From: Streptomyces regalis
GTDB lineage: Bacteria; Actinomycetota; Actinomycetes; Streptomycetales; Streptomycetaceae
Assembly: GCF_001509475.1 (NCBI RefSeq)
Contig: NZ_LLZG01000418.1
Location: 33,748-70,291 of the forward strand
Direction of reading: 5' to 3'
DNA length: 36,544 nt
The notes under the pieces were generated by a model. The model saw only the letters and a list, made by a program, of their open reading frames with translations, was not told where the DNA came from and ran no database searches. Position 1 is the stretch's first letter. Every line of letters begins with the position of its first letter. Made by a program: the position numbers and the translations under genes. Below, piece by piece: positions 1-8,230 of the stretch.

Positions 1-32
1 GGGGGAGGAGCCACGTGGGCGGTTCGGCAACG

Positions 33-59
33 CGGCTGGGGGTCCCCCCTCTGGGGGAG
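33..59. repeat. short palindromic dispersed repeat, copy A
   Basis: This 27-nt tract has the form CGGC-TGGGGGT-CCCCCC-TCTGGGGGAG. It is a perfect inverted match of 5457-5483 inside the alcohol dehydrogenase gene. C-runs and G-runs can fold into a hairpin. It lies beyond the 3' end of the DUF2332 gene, in non-coding sequence. The stretch 60-107 between it and that gene shows nothing recognisable. Confidence 0.75.
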
Positions 60-107
60 TGCGTGCCAGGCGTCGCGGGGCAGGCGGGAATTGTCAGACC
101 GGCCCTA

Positions 108-1205
108 CTAGGAGTCCGCCAGCCACGCCAGCAAGCGGCCCCGCGACCAGCAGCGGCCCACGGCCTCGGCGCGCAGAGCCGACCGGTCGAACACCGCCAC
201 GCCGATGATGCTGTGGCCGGAGGCGCGGCGATCGCCGAGTGTCGGTATCGTCGGCGCGACTCCGACCCCCTCCGCCGACACCCACGCCACCGCCCGGCCG
301 GCCGCCGCTTCGTCGAGGCGGTGCAGGAAGCGCAGGCGGCTCTCGAGCGGGACGCGCGACAGCGCCCACGTCGTGGTGACGACAGGCAGGGCGTCCGCGG
401 GCACCCGGGCGAAGGCGTCGGGCAGCGTCTCGACCGCGTCACCCTGCAGCAGGAGCGGAGGGGCCGTCGCCGCCAGCGCCAGCTCCGCTTCGAGCCTCGC
501 GGCCTGCTCCGGCTGATCCGGCGACAGGCAGGCGCGCAACCATCGGACGTCATCCGCGTCGGTCACGTCGACCGGGTCGACGTCGATGCCCACCCGGGCG
601 ACGACCTCGGGCATCGCCCGCGTCGGGAGGGGCCGGTCTCCCACGACCGAGGACGACAGCTGCACGGGAGAGGACGGGTCGCCCAGCGATTGTCCGTTGC
701 TGTACGTGATGCCCACGCGCTCGACATGGAGATTGAGCCCGGCCGAAGAGCCCACGTCGATCAGCCCGACCGCAGGCGCGCCCACCCTGCGCGCCGCCTC
801 GGCAATGGCCGGGTACAGCACGGCGCAGCGTCCGGTCTCGTTGGTCCGCGGCTGTCGGCGCGCGGCGATGGCCACGACCGAGTCGGTCGTGCGCAGCAGC
901 GTGTCGATCGCCGCGCCGGCGGCGGCATCGGCATCCGCGGCGGCATAGGCAGCGGCAAGCTCCGGGGCGCGTCCGGCGAGGGCGAGATCGTGCAGCGCGG
1001 CGAGTATCACCTTCGGGTGCCGCTTGCGCGCCGGCGCCGTCCCGATGGCGCGCAGCGCCTCGTCGGACTCGCTCAGGGCGACGGCGACGCGCTCGTACAG
1101 CGGCGATGTCCCGGCGGCGTCGACCTCACCGAAGTGTCGGTACACCTGGGCGAGTGTGCGGGCCCTGCCCCCGGATAGGGCGCTTCCTGCGGTCGGTCCT
1201 GGCAT
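108..1205 (-). CDS. DUF2332 domain-containing protein
   Basis: This 365-residue cytoplasmic protein resembles the DUF2332 family, widespread in actinobacteria and without a known function. The ATG at 1205 was chosen because the family-like sequence begins just after it (MPGPTAG, then LAQVYRHFGEV). The open frame continues upstream to 1544, but that part is low-complexity Pro/Arg/Thr sequence antisense to the phosphoketolase 3' end and the terminator, so it is rejected as coding. Motifs include GLIDVGSSAGLNLHVER near the middle, which looks like a glycine-rich methyltransferase-type loop, and a C-terminal GHSIIGVAVFDRSALRAE stretch. There is no signal peptide or membrane segment. The gene is separated from phosphoketolase by a strong hairpin terminator, so it is probably transcribed alone. 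Confidence 0.8.
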   Translation of the reverse strand: MPGPTAGSALSGGRARTLAQVYRHFGEVDAAGTSPLYERVAVALSESDEALRAIGTAPARKRHPKVILAALHDLALAGRAPELAAAYAAADADAAAGAAIDTLLRTTDSVVAIAARRQPRTNETGRCAVLYPAIAEAARRVGAPAVGLIDVGSSAGLNLHVERVGITYSNGQSLGDPSSPVQLSSSVVGDRPLPTRAMPEVVARVGIDVDPVDVTDADDVRWLRACLSPDQPEQAARLEAELALAATAPPLLLQGDAVETLPDAFARVPADALPVVTTTWALSRVPLESRLRFLHRLDEAAAGRAVAWVSAEGVGVAPTIPTLGDRRASGHSIIGVAVFDRSALRAEAVGRCWSRGRLLAWLADS

Positions 1206-1272
1206 CCCGCCGAGTCTAGCCACCGGGGTTCCGGGCGCCAGAGGCGTCCCCTGCGTCCGCACCTGGGCAGGC

Positions 1273-1308
1273 GGAGGGGGCCGGTGATCGGCGGCACCGG
1301 CCCCCTCC
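1273..1308 (-). terminator. hairpin terminator after phosphoketolase
   Basis: A perfect 13-bp stem: GGAGGGGGCCGGT at 1273-1285 pairs with ACCGGCCCCCTCC at 1296-1308 around a 10-nt loop. It begins 6 nt after the phosphoketolase stop codon. There is no T-run, as is common in Streptomyces. It may act in both directions. Confidence 0.8.
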
Positions 1309-1314
1309 AGCGGT

Positions 1315-3696
1315 TCACGCGTTCCAGGTCCAGTCGGCGACCTCGGGGAGGTCGGTGCCGTGTTCGCGGATCCAGGCGTGGTGGCGGGTGCGCGCGTCGG
1401 CCATCTGCTGCCGTACGGCCGCGGCACGCACCCCGAGGCCCGGGACGCGGTCGATGACGTCCATGACCAGGCGGTAGCGGTCCAGGTCGTTGCGGACGAC
1501 CATGTCGAACGGCGTGGTCGTGGTGCCGGACTCCTTGTAGCCACGCACGTGCAGGTTCTTGTGGCCGGTGCGGCGGTAGGCGAGACGGTGGATCAGCCAC
1601 GGGTAGCCGTGGTAGGCGAAGATCACGGGTTTGTCGGTCGTGAACAGGCCGTCGTACTCGAACTCGCTCATGCCGTGCGGGTGTTCCTCGCGCGGCAGCA
1701 GCCGGGTCATGTCGACAACGTTGACCACGCGGACGGCGAGGTGCGGCAGGTGGTGGCGGAGCAGCTGGGCGGCGGCCAGCACCTCCTGGGTGGGCACGTC
1801 GCCGGCGCAGGCGAGGACGACGTCCGGTTCGTCGCCGTTCTCCGTTCCCGCCCAGTCCCAGATGCCGGCACCGCGCGCGCAGTGGGCGCGGGCGGCGTCC
1901 ATGGACAGCCAGTCGAAGCAGGGCTGCTTTCCGGCGACGATCACATTGACGTAGTCGCGGCTGCGCAGGGCGTGGTCGGCGACGGAGAGGAGCGTGTTGG
2001 CGTCCGGCGGCAGATACACCCGCACCACGTCCGGGCTCTTGTTGAGGACGTGGTCGACGAAGCCGGGATCCTGGTGGGAGAAGCCATTGTGGTCCTGCCG
2101 CCACACATGCGAGGTCAGCAGGTAGTTGAGGGAGGCGAGGGGAGCGCGCCACGGCAGCTCCCTGGACGTCTTCAGCCACTTGATGTGCTGGTTGACCATC
2201 GAGTCGACGATGTGGACGAAGGCCTCGTAGCAGGAGAAGAGTCCGTGCCGGCCGGTGAGGAGGTAGCCCTCCAGCCAGCCCTGGCAGAGGTGCTCGGAGA
2301 GGATCTCCATCACGCGGCCGTGCCGGTCCAGGTGCTCGTCGACCGGCAGCGTCCCGGCCTGCCAGGCCTTTCCGCTGGCGTCGAAGACGGCCTGGAGCCG
2401 GTTGGAGGCGGTCTCGTCCGGGCCGACGACCCTGAAGTCCCGGCGGGCGCGGGTGTCCTTCATGACCTGTTCCAGCAGGCCGCCGAGGACCCGGGTCGGC
2501 TCGTGCAGGGTGGTGCCCGGCTTCTCGACGGGTACGGCGAAGGAGTCCAGGGACCTGATCGGCAGGTCGCGCACGAGGAGACCGCCATTGGCGTGCGGGG
2601 TGCTGCCCAGACGCCGGGCGCCCGCGGGAACGCAGGCGAGGACGTCGGCGACGGGGCGGCCGTCCGGGTGGAAGAGCTCTTCGGGCCGGTACGAGCGCAG
2701 CCATGCCTCCAACTGCCGTAGGTGCTCCGGGTTTTCCCGTACGCCGGCGAGCGGCACCTGATGGGAGCGCCAGGTGCCCTCCACCGGCAGTCCGTCGACC
2801 TCGGCGGGGCCGGTCCAGCCCTTCGGCGTGCGCAGCACGATCACCGGCCAGTGGACGCGCTCGGCGACGCCGCCCTCGCGGGCCGACCGCTGCATCAGGG
2901 CGATACGGTCCAGCGCCTCGTCGAAGGCGCGCGCCATCGCGCGGTGGACGGCGGCGGGGTCGTCTCCGGTGACGTGGAGCGGCTCGTGGCCGTATCCCCG
3001 CAGCAGTTGGTCGAGTTCGGCCTCGGGCAGGCGGGACAGCACGGTCGGGTTGGCGATCTTGTAGCCGTTGAGGTGCAGGATCGGCAGGACGGCGCCGTCG
3101 TGGACCGGGTCGAGGAACTTGTCGGAGTGCCAGGAGGCGGCCAGCGGACCGGTCTCCGCCTCGCCGTCGCCGATGACGCAGGCGACGAGCAGGTTCGGGT
3201 TGTCGAAGGCGGCGCCGTAGGCGTGGGCGAGCGAGTAGCCGAGCTCGCCGCCTTCATGGATGGAACCGGGAACCTCCGGCGCCACGTGGCTGGGCACGCC
3301 GCCCGGGAACGAGAACTGCCGGAACAGCCGCTCCATCCCCTGCACGTCGCGCGACACGTCCGGGTAGGTCTCGCTGTAGCTGCCGTCCAGCCAGGAGCCG
3401 GCCAGCACGGACGGCCCACCGTGGCCCGGACCCCACACGCACAGGGCGTCGAGCCCGCGCGCGCTGATGACGCGGTTGAGGTGGGTGTACACGAGGTTCA
3501 GCCCCGGTGAGGTGCCCCAGTGGCCGAGGAGCCGCGGTTTGATGTGCTCGGGCTTCAGGGGCTCGGTCAGCAGCGGGTTCGACATCAGGTAGATCTGTCC
3601 CGCGGCGAGGTAGTTGGCGGCCCGCCAGTGGGCGTCGAGCGTGCGCAGTTCGTCGTCGGAGAGTGCGGTGGCGTTCTGGTGTTCCACCTCGGGCAT
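1315..3696 (-). CDS. xfp: xylulose-5-phosphate/fructose-6-phosphate phosphoketolase
   Basis: This 793-residue thiamine-diphosphate enzyme has the family's usual length (about 790-825). It cleaves xylulose-5-P or fructose-6-P with phosphate to acetyl-phosphate plus glyceraldehyde-3-P or erythrose-4-P. Recognisable blocks are [11 protein letters not shown] near residue 60, GPGHGGPS near 90, [17 protein letters not shown] near 145 and the ThDP-binding [11 protein letters not shown] near 175. The whole C-terminal phosphoketolase domain ends in [22 protein letters not shown] 3696 fits the family N-terminus ([20 protein letters not shown]). It is the last gene of a minus-strand run USP, alcohol dehydrogenase, USP, phosphoketolase, 104 nt after the preceding USP. 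That context suggests a role in overflow or energy metabolism when respiration is limited; this is inference. Substrate preference cannot be read from the sequence. Confidence 0.93.
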   Translation of the reverse strand: MPEVEHQNATALSDDELRTLDAHWRAANYLAAGQIYLMSNPLLTEPLKPEHIKPRLLGHWGTSPGLNLVYTHLNRVISARGLDALCVWGPGHGGPSVLAGSWLDGSYSETYPDVSRDVQGMERLFRQFSFPGGVPSHVAPEVPGSIHEGGELGYSLAHAYGAAFDNPNLLVACVIGDGEAETGPLAASWHSDKFLDPVHDGAVLPILHLNGYKIANPTVLSRLPEAELDQLLRGYGHEPLHVTGDDPAAVHRAMARAFDEALDRIALMQRSAREGGVAERVHWPVIVLRTPKGWTGPAEVDGLPVEGTWRSHQVPLAGVRENPEHLRQLEAWLRSYRPEELFHPDGRPVADVLACVPAGARRLGSTPHANGGLLVRDLPIRSLDSFAVPVEKPGTTLHEPTRVLGGLLEQVMKDTRARRDFRVVGPDETASNRLQAVFDASGKAWQAGTLPVDEHLDRHGRVMEILSEHLCQGWLEGYLLTGRHGLFSCYEAFVHIVDSMVNQHIKWLKTSRELPWRAPLASLNYLLTSHVWRQDHNGFSHQDPGFVDHVLNKSPDVVRVYLPPDANTLLSVADHALRSRDYVNVIVAGKQPCFDWLSMDAARAHCARGAGIWDWAGTENGDEPDVVLACAGDVPTQEVLAAAQLLRHHLPHLAVRVVNVVDMTRLLPREEHPHGMSEFEYDGLFTTDKPVIFAYHGYPWLIHRLAYRRTGHKNLHVRGYKESGTTTTPFDMVVRNDLDRYRLVMDVIDRVPGLGVRAAAVRQQMADARTRHHAWIREHGTDLPEVADWTWNA

Positions 3697-3768
3697 GGGA
3701 AGACTCCGGAAGTCGTCGATTCAGGTCGCGGGGCGGTGAAGCCGGCGGGGTCGGCCGCAGGCCGGTGA

Positions 3769-3783
3769 CCCTGCCGGGCAGGG
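3769..3783. promoter_or_regulatory. hairpin between USP and phosphoketolase genes
   Basis: CCCTGC-CGG-GCAGGG forms a 6-bp stem in the 104-nt gap between the upstream USP stop and the phosphoketolase start. It resembles the GGCCCTG-TCGG-CAGGGCC dyad at 6839-6856 upstream of the first gene of the run. It could attenuate read-through, stabilise a processed end, or bind a regulator. Nothing in the sequence decides between these. Confidence 0.4.
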
Positions 3784-3800
3784 CCTCTGTGCTCGCATGC

Positions 3801-4673
3801 TCACTCCCGCTCGGGCACGAGGGCGACCGGGCAGGCCGAATGGTGCAGCACCCCGTGGGCCACCCGGCCCAGCTGCAGCCCGAAGTGCCGGTGGTGGCGC
3901 TCGGCGCCGACGACCAGGAGGTCGGCACCGCGCGAGGCGTCCGCGAGGACGGTGCGGGTGTTGCCCTCGACCGCACGGCGGTGGCCTTCGACATCGGCGG
4001 GGATGTCGTGCAGCGCCTTTTCCAGTACCTCCGCCGCCTGCTGCTCATGCATCCGGGCGGGTTCCCCGACGAGCAGAGGGTGGTCGGTGGTCTCGTATGC
4101 GGGGCACCGCCAGGCGCGCACCGCGTCCAGGACCGCGCCCCGCCGCCGTGCCTCGTCGGCGGCGAAGCGCACCGCTGCCGGGGTCGTCGGCCGCTCGCCG
4201 ACGCCGACGACGATGCGGCCGTGCGTCCCCGACCGGGCCTGGTTGTCGTGGCTGCCGCGTACGACGACCATCGGGCAGTGCGCGTGCCCGGCGACGGCCA
4301 GGCTCACCGACCCCAGCAGCGCCTCGGTGATACCGCCGCGGCCGCGGATGCCCGTCACCAGGAGGGTCGCGCGGCGGCTCTCCCGCACGAGCGCGTACTC
4401 GGGCTCCTCGGGCAACGTGTGCGTGGAGACCGTCACCTCGGGCTGCCGGCGATGAACGCGCTGGGCGGCGGTCTCCACGATGTCCTGGGCCCGTACCCGC
4501 TCGGGCGGCCTGCCCAGGTCGGCGGCGAGGGCGGCGCCCTCGTACCGCTCCCACAGGGAGGCGTACACCAGTCGCAGCGGCACCCCGCGCAGCGCGGCCT
4601 CGTCGGCCGCCCAGTCCGTCGCGCGCAGGCTGGGCTCGGATCCGTCGACGCCGACGACGATCGGCAGGTCCAT
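3801..4673 (-). CDS. universal stress protein, tandem UspA domains
   Basis: A 290-residue protein of two fused UspA domains, the usual form in actinobacteria. Domain 1 begins with IVVGVDGSEPS and ends with the ATP-binding loop GIRGRGGITEALLGSVS (G-2x-G-9x-G-S/T pattern). Domain 2 starts with IVVGVGERPTTPAA and ends with GAERHHRHFGLQLGRV, where the final Ser/Thr is replaced. The second site therefore looks degenerate, as is common. The protein is cytoplasmic and probably binds ATP. ATG 4673 lies 5 nt after the stop of the alcohol dehydrogenase, whose end carries the ribosome-binding purines, so the two are probably translationally coupled. The much longer open frame upstream is the antisense or shifted shadow of the dehydrogenase. 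Its role in stress or hypoxic survival is inferred from family and neighbours. Confidence 0.9.
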   Translation of the reverse strand: MDLPIVVGVDGSEPSLRATDWAADEAALRGVPLRLVYASLWERYEGAALAADLGRPPERVRAQDIVETAAQRVHRRQPEVTVSTHTLPEEPEYALVRESRRATLLVTGIRGRGGITEALLGSVSLAVAGHAHCPMVVVRGSHDNQARSGTHGRIVVGVGERPTTPAAVRFAADEARRRGAVLDAVRAWRCPAYETTDHPLLVGEPARMHEQQAAEVLEKALHDIPADVEGHRRAVEGNTRTVLADASRGADLLVVGAERHHRHFGLQLGRVAHGVLHHSACPVALVPERE

Positions 4674-4678
4674 CGCCC

Positions 4679-5719
4679 TCACCGTCCCGCGCCGAGGCCG
4701 AAGACGATCCGGGCCTTGACCTGGCCGCGCAGCACATCGTCGATCGACTCGTTGACGGAGCTCAGCGGACGGGTCTCGCAGATGACCTCGGTACGGCCGG
4801 CCGCGTGCAGCTGGAAGACCTCGGCGAGGTCCTGCCGGGTGCCGACGATCGAACCGATCACGCTCGTGCCGTTCAGGACGGTGTCGAAGATCGGGACCTG
4901 GATGGTGCCGTGCGCGGGCAGGGCGACCATGACGAGTTTGCCGCCGCGCCGCAGCCCGGAGTTGACGGCCGCGAACGCGGCCTCGTTCACCGCGAGGGCG
5001 ATGGCCGCGTGGGCGCCGCCGTGCCGCTTGAGGACCTCGCCGACGTCGTGCTTGCGGGCGTCGATGGTGATGTCGGCGCCGAGCTCGACGGCGAGTTCGA
5101 GCTTGTCGTCGGTGACATCGATGGCTGCGACGGTGGCTCCGGCGATCTTCGCGTACTGCACCGCCAGGTGACCGAGCCCGCCGACGCCGGAGATCGCGAC
5201 GAGCTGCGCGGGCCGCACGTCGGCGACCTTGAGTGCCTTGTACGTGGTCACGCCCGCGCAGGTCAGCGGGGCGGCGTCGACGGCGGTGACGCCCTGCGGC
5301 ACCGGCTGCGCGTAGTCGGCCCAGGCCAGCATCTTCTCCGCGTAGCCGCCGTCGCAGCCGTACCCGGTGTTGATCTGCTGCTCGCACAGCGTCTCCCAGC
5401 CGGACAGGCAGTGCTCGCACCGCCCGCAGGCCCTGCCGAGCCAGGGCACGGCGACGCTCCCCCAGAGGGGGGACCCCCAGCCGACGCTCAGGTGGGTGAC
5501 GCCGTCGCCGAGCTTCTCGACGAGGCCGACGCCCTCGTGGCCGGGCACGAACGGCGGGCTGGGCCTGACCGGCCAGTCGCCGTGGGCGGCGTGGATGTCG
5601 GTGTGGCACAGGCCGGAGGCCTCGACGCGGATGCGGACCTGGCCGGGGCCGGGCTCGGGGTCGGGGCGGTCCTCGATGACGAGGGGCTCGCCAAAGGCTC
5701 GTACGACCGCTGCCTTCAT
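4679..5719 (-). CDS. adhP: zinc-dependent alcohol dehydrogenase
   Basis: This 346-residue medium-chain dehydrogenase oxidises alcohols or reduces aldehydes with NAD(H). Catalytic zinc ligands are seen as Cys38 in GLCHTD and His61-Glu62 in PGHEGVG. The four structural-zinc cysteines are C98, C101, C104 and C112 (CGRCEHC and ETLC). The Rossmann loop is GVGGLGHLAVQYAK, followed by AIDVTDDK, whose Asp suggests NAD. ATG 5719 has AAGGAG upstream. The oddity is residues 81-88 (WGSPLWGS). They are encoded by a dispersed GC-palindrome repeat that replaces the usual two-residue turn (family pattern VGDRV-VPW) and adds about six residues in frame just before the structural-zinc lobe. Otherwise the frame and motifs are intact, so it is probably functional. 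It lies 23 nt after the upstream USP and 5 nt before the next. Confidence 0.9.
   Translation of the reverse strand: MKAAVVRAFGEPLVIEDRPDPEPGPGQVRIRVEASGLCHTDIHAAHGDWPVRPSPPFVPGHEGVGLVEKLGDGVTHLSVGWGSPLWGSVAVPWLGRACGRCEHCLSGWETLCEQQINTGYGCDGGYAEKMLAWADYAQPVPQGVTAVDAAPLTCAGVTTYKALKVADVRPAQLVAISGVGGLGHLAVQYAKIAGATVAAIDVTDDKLELAVELGADITIDARKHDVGEVLKRHGGAHAAIALAVNEAAFAAVNSGLRRGGKLVMVALPAHGTIQVPIFDTVLNGTSVIGSIVGTRQDLAEVFQLHAAGRTEVICETRPLSSVNESIDDVLRGQVKARIVFGLGAGR
5457..5483 (-). repeat. short palindromic dispersed repeat, copy B, inside the ADH gene
   Basis: Reads CTCCCCCAGAGG-GGGGACCCCCAGCCG on the plus strand, an exact reverse complement of copy A at 33-59. On the coding strand it encodes part of WGSPLWGS (residues 81-88 of the dehydrogenase) without breaking the frame. 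Confidence 0.8.
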
Positions 5720-5742
5720 GGTTGCTGCTCCTTGAGGGTCGG

Positions 5743-6699
5743 TCAGCCGTGCGGGACGACGGCGACGGGGGCAGTGGCGTGGTGCAGGACGGTGTGCGTG
5801 ACGGGCCCGATGTGGGCGCCGAACGGGCTGCGCCGGATGCGACGGCCCACGACGACCAGGGAGGCCTCGCGGGAAGCGTCGACGAGGTGGCTGCCGGGAG
5901 TGCCGTAGAGAGACTCCTCGGTGACCTCGACGTCCGGGAACTTCTTGCGCCACGGACGCATGACCTCGGTCAGGGCGGTGGTCTCCCGCCGTGCCAGTTC
6001 TCCGCGGAGTTCCAGATCCGCGGACAGGCCGTAGGCGTAGTACGGGGGCGGGTTCCAGCCGTGGACGACCCGCAGGGAGGTGCCGCGGCGGGAGGCGGCG
6101 GCGAACGCGAACCCGATCAGCTCCTCGTCGGGGCTCTCGATGTCGAGGCCGAGGACGACGGGCCGGAACGGCGTTGCGGCGGACGGGATGCCGGCGGGGT
6201 CGCTCTCGTGCTCGTCGGCGGCCTGCTGGTCGGCGCGGACCAGGACGACCGGCCGCTCGGCGTGTGCCACGACCGCGAGTCCGACCGAGCCCACCATGAA
6301 GCCGCCGATGCCGCTCAGTCCCCGGGAGCCGAGGACGAGCAGCTCGGCTTCCTGTGCCACGTCGGCCAGCGCTTCGGCGGGCCGGCCGGACAGCTGCTCC
6401 GTCATCACGTCGAGGCCGGGGTGGCGCAGCCGGATGCCCTCGGCGGCGTCGCGAGGTATCCTCCCCCAGCCTTCGGCCGGGGGTACCCCCATCTCGCTCC
6501 GCTCGCTCCAGTGCTGCTGGGTCTCGGCGCCGAGAAGCGGGGCCTGCGCCATGGGCTCCGGAACGGGCTCCCAGACGTGGACCAGCTTCAGCGGCAGGCC
6601 GAACAGTTGTGCTTCACGGGCCGCCCATTCAGCTGCCGCGCGGCTCTCACGCGAGCCGTCGAGGCCGACCGTGACCGTGAGAGTGAGAGTGCGGGTCAT
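5743..6699 (-). CDS. universal stress protein, tandem UspA domains
   Basis: A 318-residue double-UspA protein. Domain 1 opens with VTVGLDGSRES and carries the nucleotide loop LGSRGLSGIGGFMVGSVG, a good G-2x-G-9x-G-S match. Domain 2 opens with VVLGLDIESPDEE and ends in GRRIRRSPFGAHIGPVT, a degenerate site. ATG 6699 is preceded by GGAGGT at a proper distance. Residues 70-80 (MGVPPAEGWGR) are encoded by a palindromic repeat inserted in frame between the first domain's substrate-loop region and the helix ending in LRHPGLDV, where relatives have a continuous helix. The gene is first in the minus-strand run USP-ADH-USP-phosphoketolase and faces the divergent cyclic-nucleotide-binding gene across a 353-nt regulatory gap. 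Function in stress or dormancy is inferred. Confidence 0.9.
   Translation of the reverse strand: MTRTLTLTVTVGLDGSRESRAAAEWAAREAQLFGLPLKLVHVWEPVPEPMAQAPLLGAETQQHWSERSEMGVPPAEGWGRIPRDAAEGIRLRHPGLDVMTEQLSGRPAEALADVAQEAELLVLGSRGLSGIGGFMVGSVGLAVVAHAERPVVLVRADQQAADEHESDPAGIPSAATPFRPVVLGLDIESPDEELIGFAFAAASRRGTSLRVVHGWNPPPYYAYGLSADLELRGELARRETTALTEVMRPWRKKFPDVEVTEESLYGTPGSHLVDASREASLVVVGRRIRRSPFGAHIGPVTHTVLHHATAPVAVVPHG
6461..6491 (-). repeat. palindromic dispersed repeat, copy C, inside a USP gene
   Basis: A 31-nt tract beginning CTCCCCCAG, with an inner CCTTCGGCC loop, ending GGGTACCCCCA. It shares both ends with copies A and B (TGGGGGTxCCCCC and CTGGGGGAG on the opposite strand) but has a longer, different centre that can fold as C5/G5 plus GCC-GAA-GGC. 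It codes for residues 70-80 of the USP in frame. Confidence 0.7.
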
Positions 6700-7052
6700 G
6701 CATTCCACCTCCTGAATCGGGGGCCCGATTCGAGCTTCGTCTTCGCTGACAGGGACGATCGGTGTCCGCCCCGGCTCACTCTGGTCGCTCCGGGCGGTGG
6801 CCGCCGGATGCCGAAGGTCCGTGGCCGTAGGGCTGAACGGCCCTGTCGGCAGGGCCGGTCGGGGCGCATGCTCGGGCGGGGGGCCTCTCACACCTTCATG
6901 GCGGCGCCGGGCCGGGATCGGGACAGGGTGCCGGAGGTCTTCCGGACGGAGCCGGGTGGCCCGCCTCGATGGGCCGGGTGGCCCATGGGCTGCCGCCGTC
7001 GGCGGCCACACGCTGGCCCTGGAAGTTTCTGCACCCCGTCGGGAGGCACGCC
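6700..7052. promoter_or_regulatory. divergent promoter region of the stress island
   Basis: A 353-nt gap between the divergent USP (start 6699) and cyclic-nucleotide-binding gene (start 7053), with no convincing gene. It holds several dyads. GGGCT-GAAC-GGCCC lies at 6830-6843 and overlaps GGCCCTG-TCGG-CAGGGCC at 6839-6856. ATGGGCC-GGGT-GGCCCAT at 6969-6986 has the 14-nt core GGGCC-GGGT-GGCCC at 6971-6984. The two GGGCY-N4-GGCCC cores have the length and symmetry of mycobacterial DevR boxes (GGGAC-N4-GTCCC), though not the same letters. Such a site would suit the DevR-like regulator encoded at 8317-9018; this is inference. Clear -10/-35 elements were not identified. Confidence 0.5.
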
Positions 7053-7517
7053 ATGATCACCACACCCGCGCCCAGCATGCTGCGCGCCCTGCCCGCCGAG
7101 CACCGGCAGCGGCTCATGCGCATCGCCCGTGAGGTGTCCATTCCGCAAGGGACGCGCCTGTTCGAGGAAGGCGGCAAGGCCGACCGGTTCTGGATCATCC
7201 GGACCGGCACCGTCGAGCTCGACATGCACGTTCCGGGGCGCCCCGCGGCCGTCATCGAGACGCTCCGGCACAACGAACTCGTCGGCTGGTCCTGGCTCTT
7301 CACCCCGCACACCTGGCACCTGGGCGCCGCGGCGACGACCCCGGTGCGGGCGTACGAGTTCGACGCCGAGGCCGTCCTCCTGATGTGCCAGGACGACCCG
7401 GCCATGGGCCACGCCATCACCCGATGGGCCGGTGACGTGCTCGCCCACCGCCTCCGCTCCGCCCGGACCCGGCTGCTGGACCTGTACGCGCCGTACGGCT
7501 CCGGCAGCTACGTCTGA
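7053..7517 (+). CDS. cyclic-nucleotide-binding (Crp-like effector) domain protein, no DNA-binding domain
   Basis: A 154-residue protein made only of the Crp/Fnr-type cyclic-nucleotide-binding beta-barrel. LFEEGGKADRFWIIRTGTVEL is the N-terminal strand pair, and GWSWLFTPHTWHLGAAATT replaces the usual phosphate-binding cassette. It ends after the long helix without the helix-turn-helix found in Crp. ATG 7053 has GGGAGG at 7041-7046. The open frame begins earlier at 6969, but that part overlaps the regulatory dyad and lacks a ribosome-binding site. It sits 35 nt upstream of the CBS-BON gene, likely co-transcribed. Its ligand is unknown, as is whether it binds cAMP or acts as a protein-protein module. 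It would be a cytoplasmic sensor inside the stress island. Confidence 0.82.
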   Translation: MITTPAPSMLRALPAEHRQRLMRIAREVSIPQGTRLFEEGGKADRFWIIRTGTVELDMHVPGRPAAVIETLRHNELVGWSWLFTPHTWHLGAAATTPVRAYEFDAEAVLLMCQDDPAMGHAITRWAGDVLAHRLRSARTRLLDLYAPYGSGSYV

Positions 7518-7552
7518 ACCCTCCCGCGAGCCGAAACGAGAAAGGAGCCACC

Positions 7553-8230
7553 GTGCCCGCCACCGCGCACATCGTCAGCGACGTCATGACCCACACCGTC
7601 GTCTCCGTCGGCCGCAACGCCACCTTCAAGGAGATCGTGCAGCTGATGCAGGACTGGAAGGTCAGCGCCCTGCCGGTGCTCGAAGGCGAGGGCCGCGTCG
7701 TCGGCGTCGTCTCCGAGGCCGACCTGCTGCCCAAGGAGGAGTTCCGCGACGACGACCCCGACCGGCACACCCAGCTCCACCGGCTGTCCGACCTGGCGAA
7801 GGCCGGCGCGCTCACCGCTCAGGAGCTGATGACCTCCCCGGCGCTCACGACCCGCCCGGACGCGACGCTCGCCCAGGCCGCCCGCACCATGGCGCACGCC
7901 AAGGTCAAAAGGCTGCCGGTGGTCGACGAGCTGGACATGCTGGAGGGCCTCGTGAGCAGGGCCGACCTGCTCAAGGTCTTCCTGCGCGGCGACGACGAGA
8001 TCGCCGTGGAGGTGCGGCGCGAGGTCGTGGCCCCCCTCTTCCCGGCGCCGGGCCCGGCGATCCGGGTCCAGGTGCACGACGGAGTGGTGAAGCTCGCCGG
8101 GCGGGTCCGGGACACGTCCCTGATCCCCGTGGCGGCCCGTCTCGTGCGCGCGGTCGAGGGCGTGGTGGACGTGGACTTCGAGCTGGAGGCCCACGCCGGT
8201 CTCGCCGCCGATGGGGCCGGTCGGCCCTAG
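7553..8230 (+). CDS. CBS-domain pair plus BON domain protein
   Basis: A 225-residue cytoplasmic protein starting with GTG (AAAGGAG at 7541-7547). The first CBS motif covers about residues 8-60 (VSDVMTHTVVSV and ALPVLEGEGRVVGVVSEADLL). The second covers about 85-145 (ELMTSPALTTRPDATLAQAARTM and RLPVVDE). A BON-like module follows near 150-215 (IRVQVHDGVVKLAGRV and ARLVRAVEGVVDVDFEL). CBS pairs bind adenine nucleotides and act as energy sensors; BON modules usually bind lipids or other proteins. The combination is common in actinobacterial stress islands, where its target is not known. Spacing of 35 nt from the preceding gene suggests an operon. The following regulator starts 86 nt later and may have its own promoter. 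Confidence 0.9.
   Translation: MPATAHIVSDVMTHTVVSVGRNATFKEIVQLMQDWKVSALPVLEGEGRVVGVVSEADLLPKEEFRDDDPDRHTQLHRLSDLAKAGALTAQELMTSPALTTRPDATLAQAARTMAHAKVKRLPVVDELDMLEGLVSRADLLKVFLRGDDEIAVEVRREVVAPLFPAPGPAIRVQVHDGVVKLAGRVRDTSLIPVAARLVRAVEGVVDVDFELEAHAGLAADGAGRP

Noticed and set aside
6733..6762. GGGAC...GTCC match as a true mycobacterial DevR box (around 6745-6762)
   Set aside because: The half-sites are 7 nt apart rather than 4, so it does not fit the DevR-box spacing.
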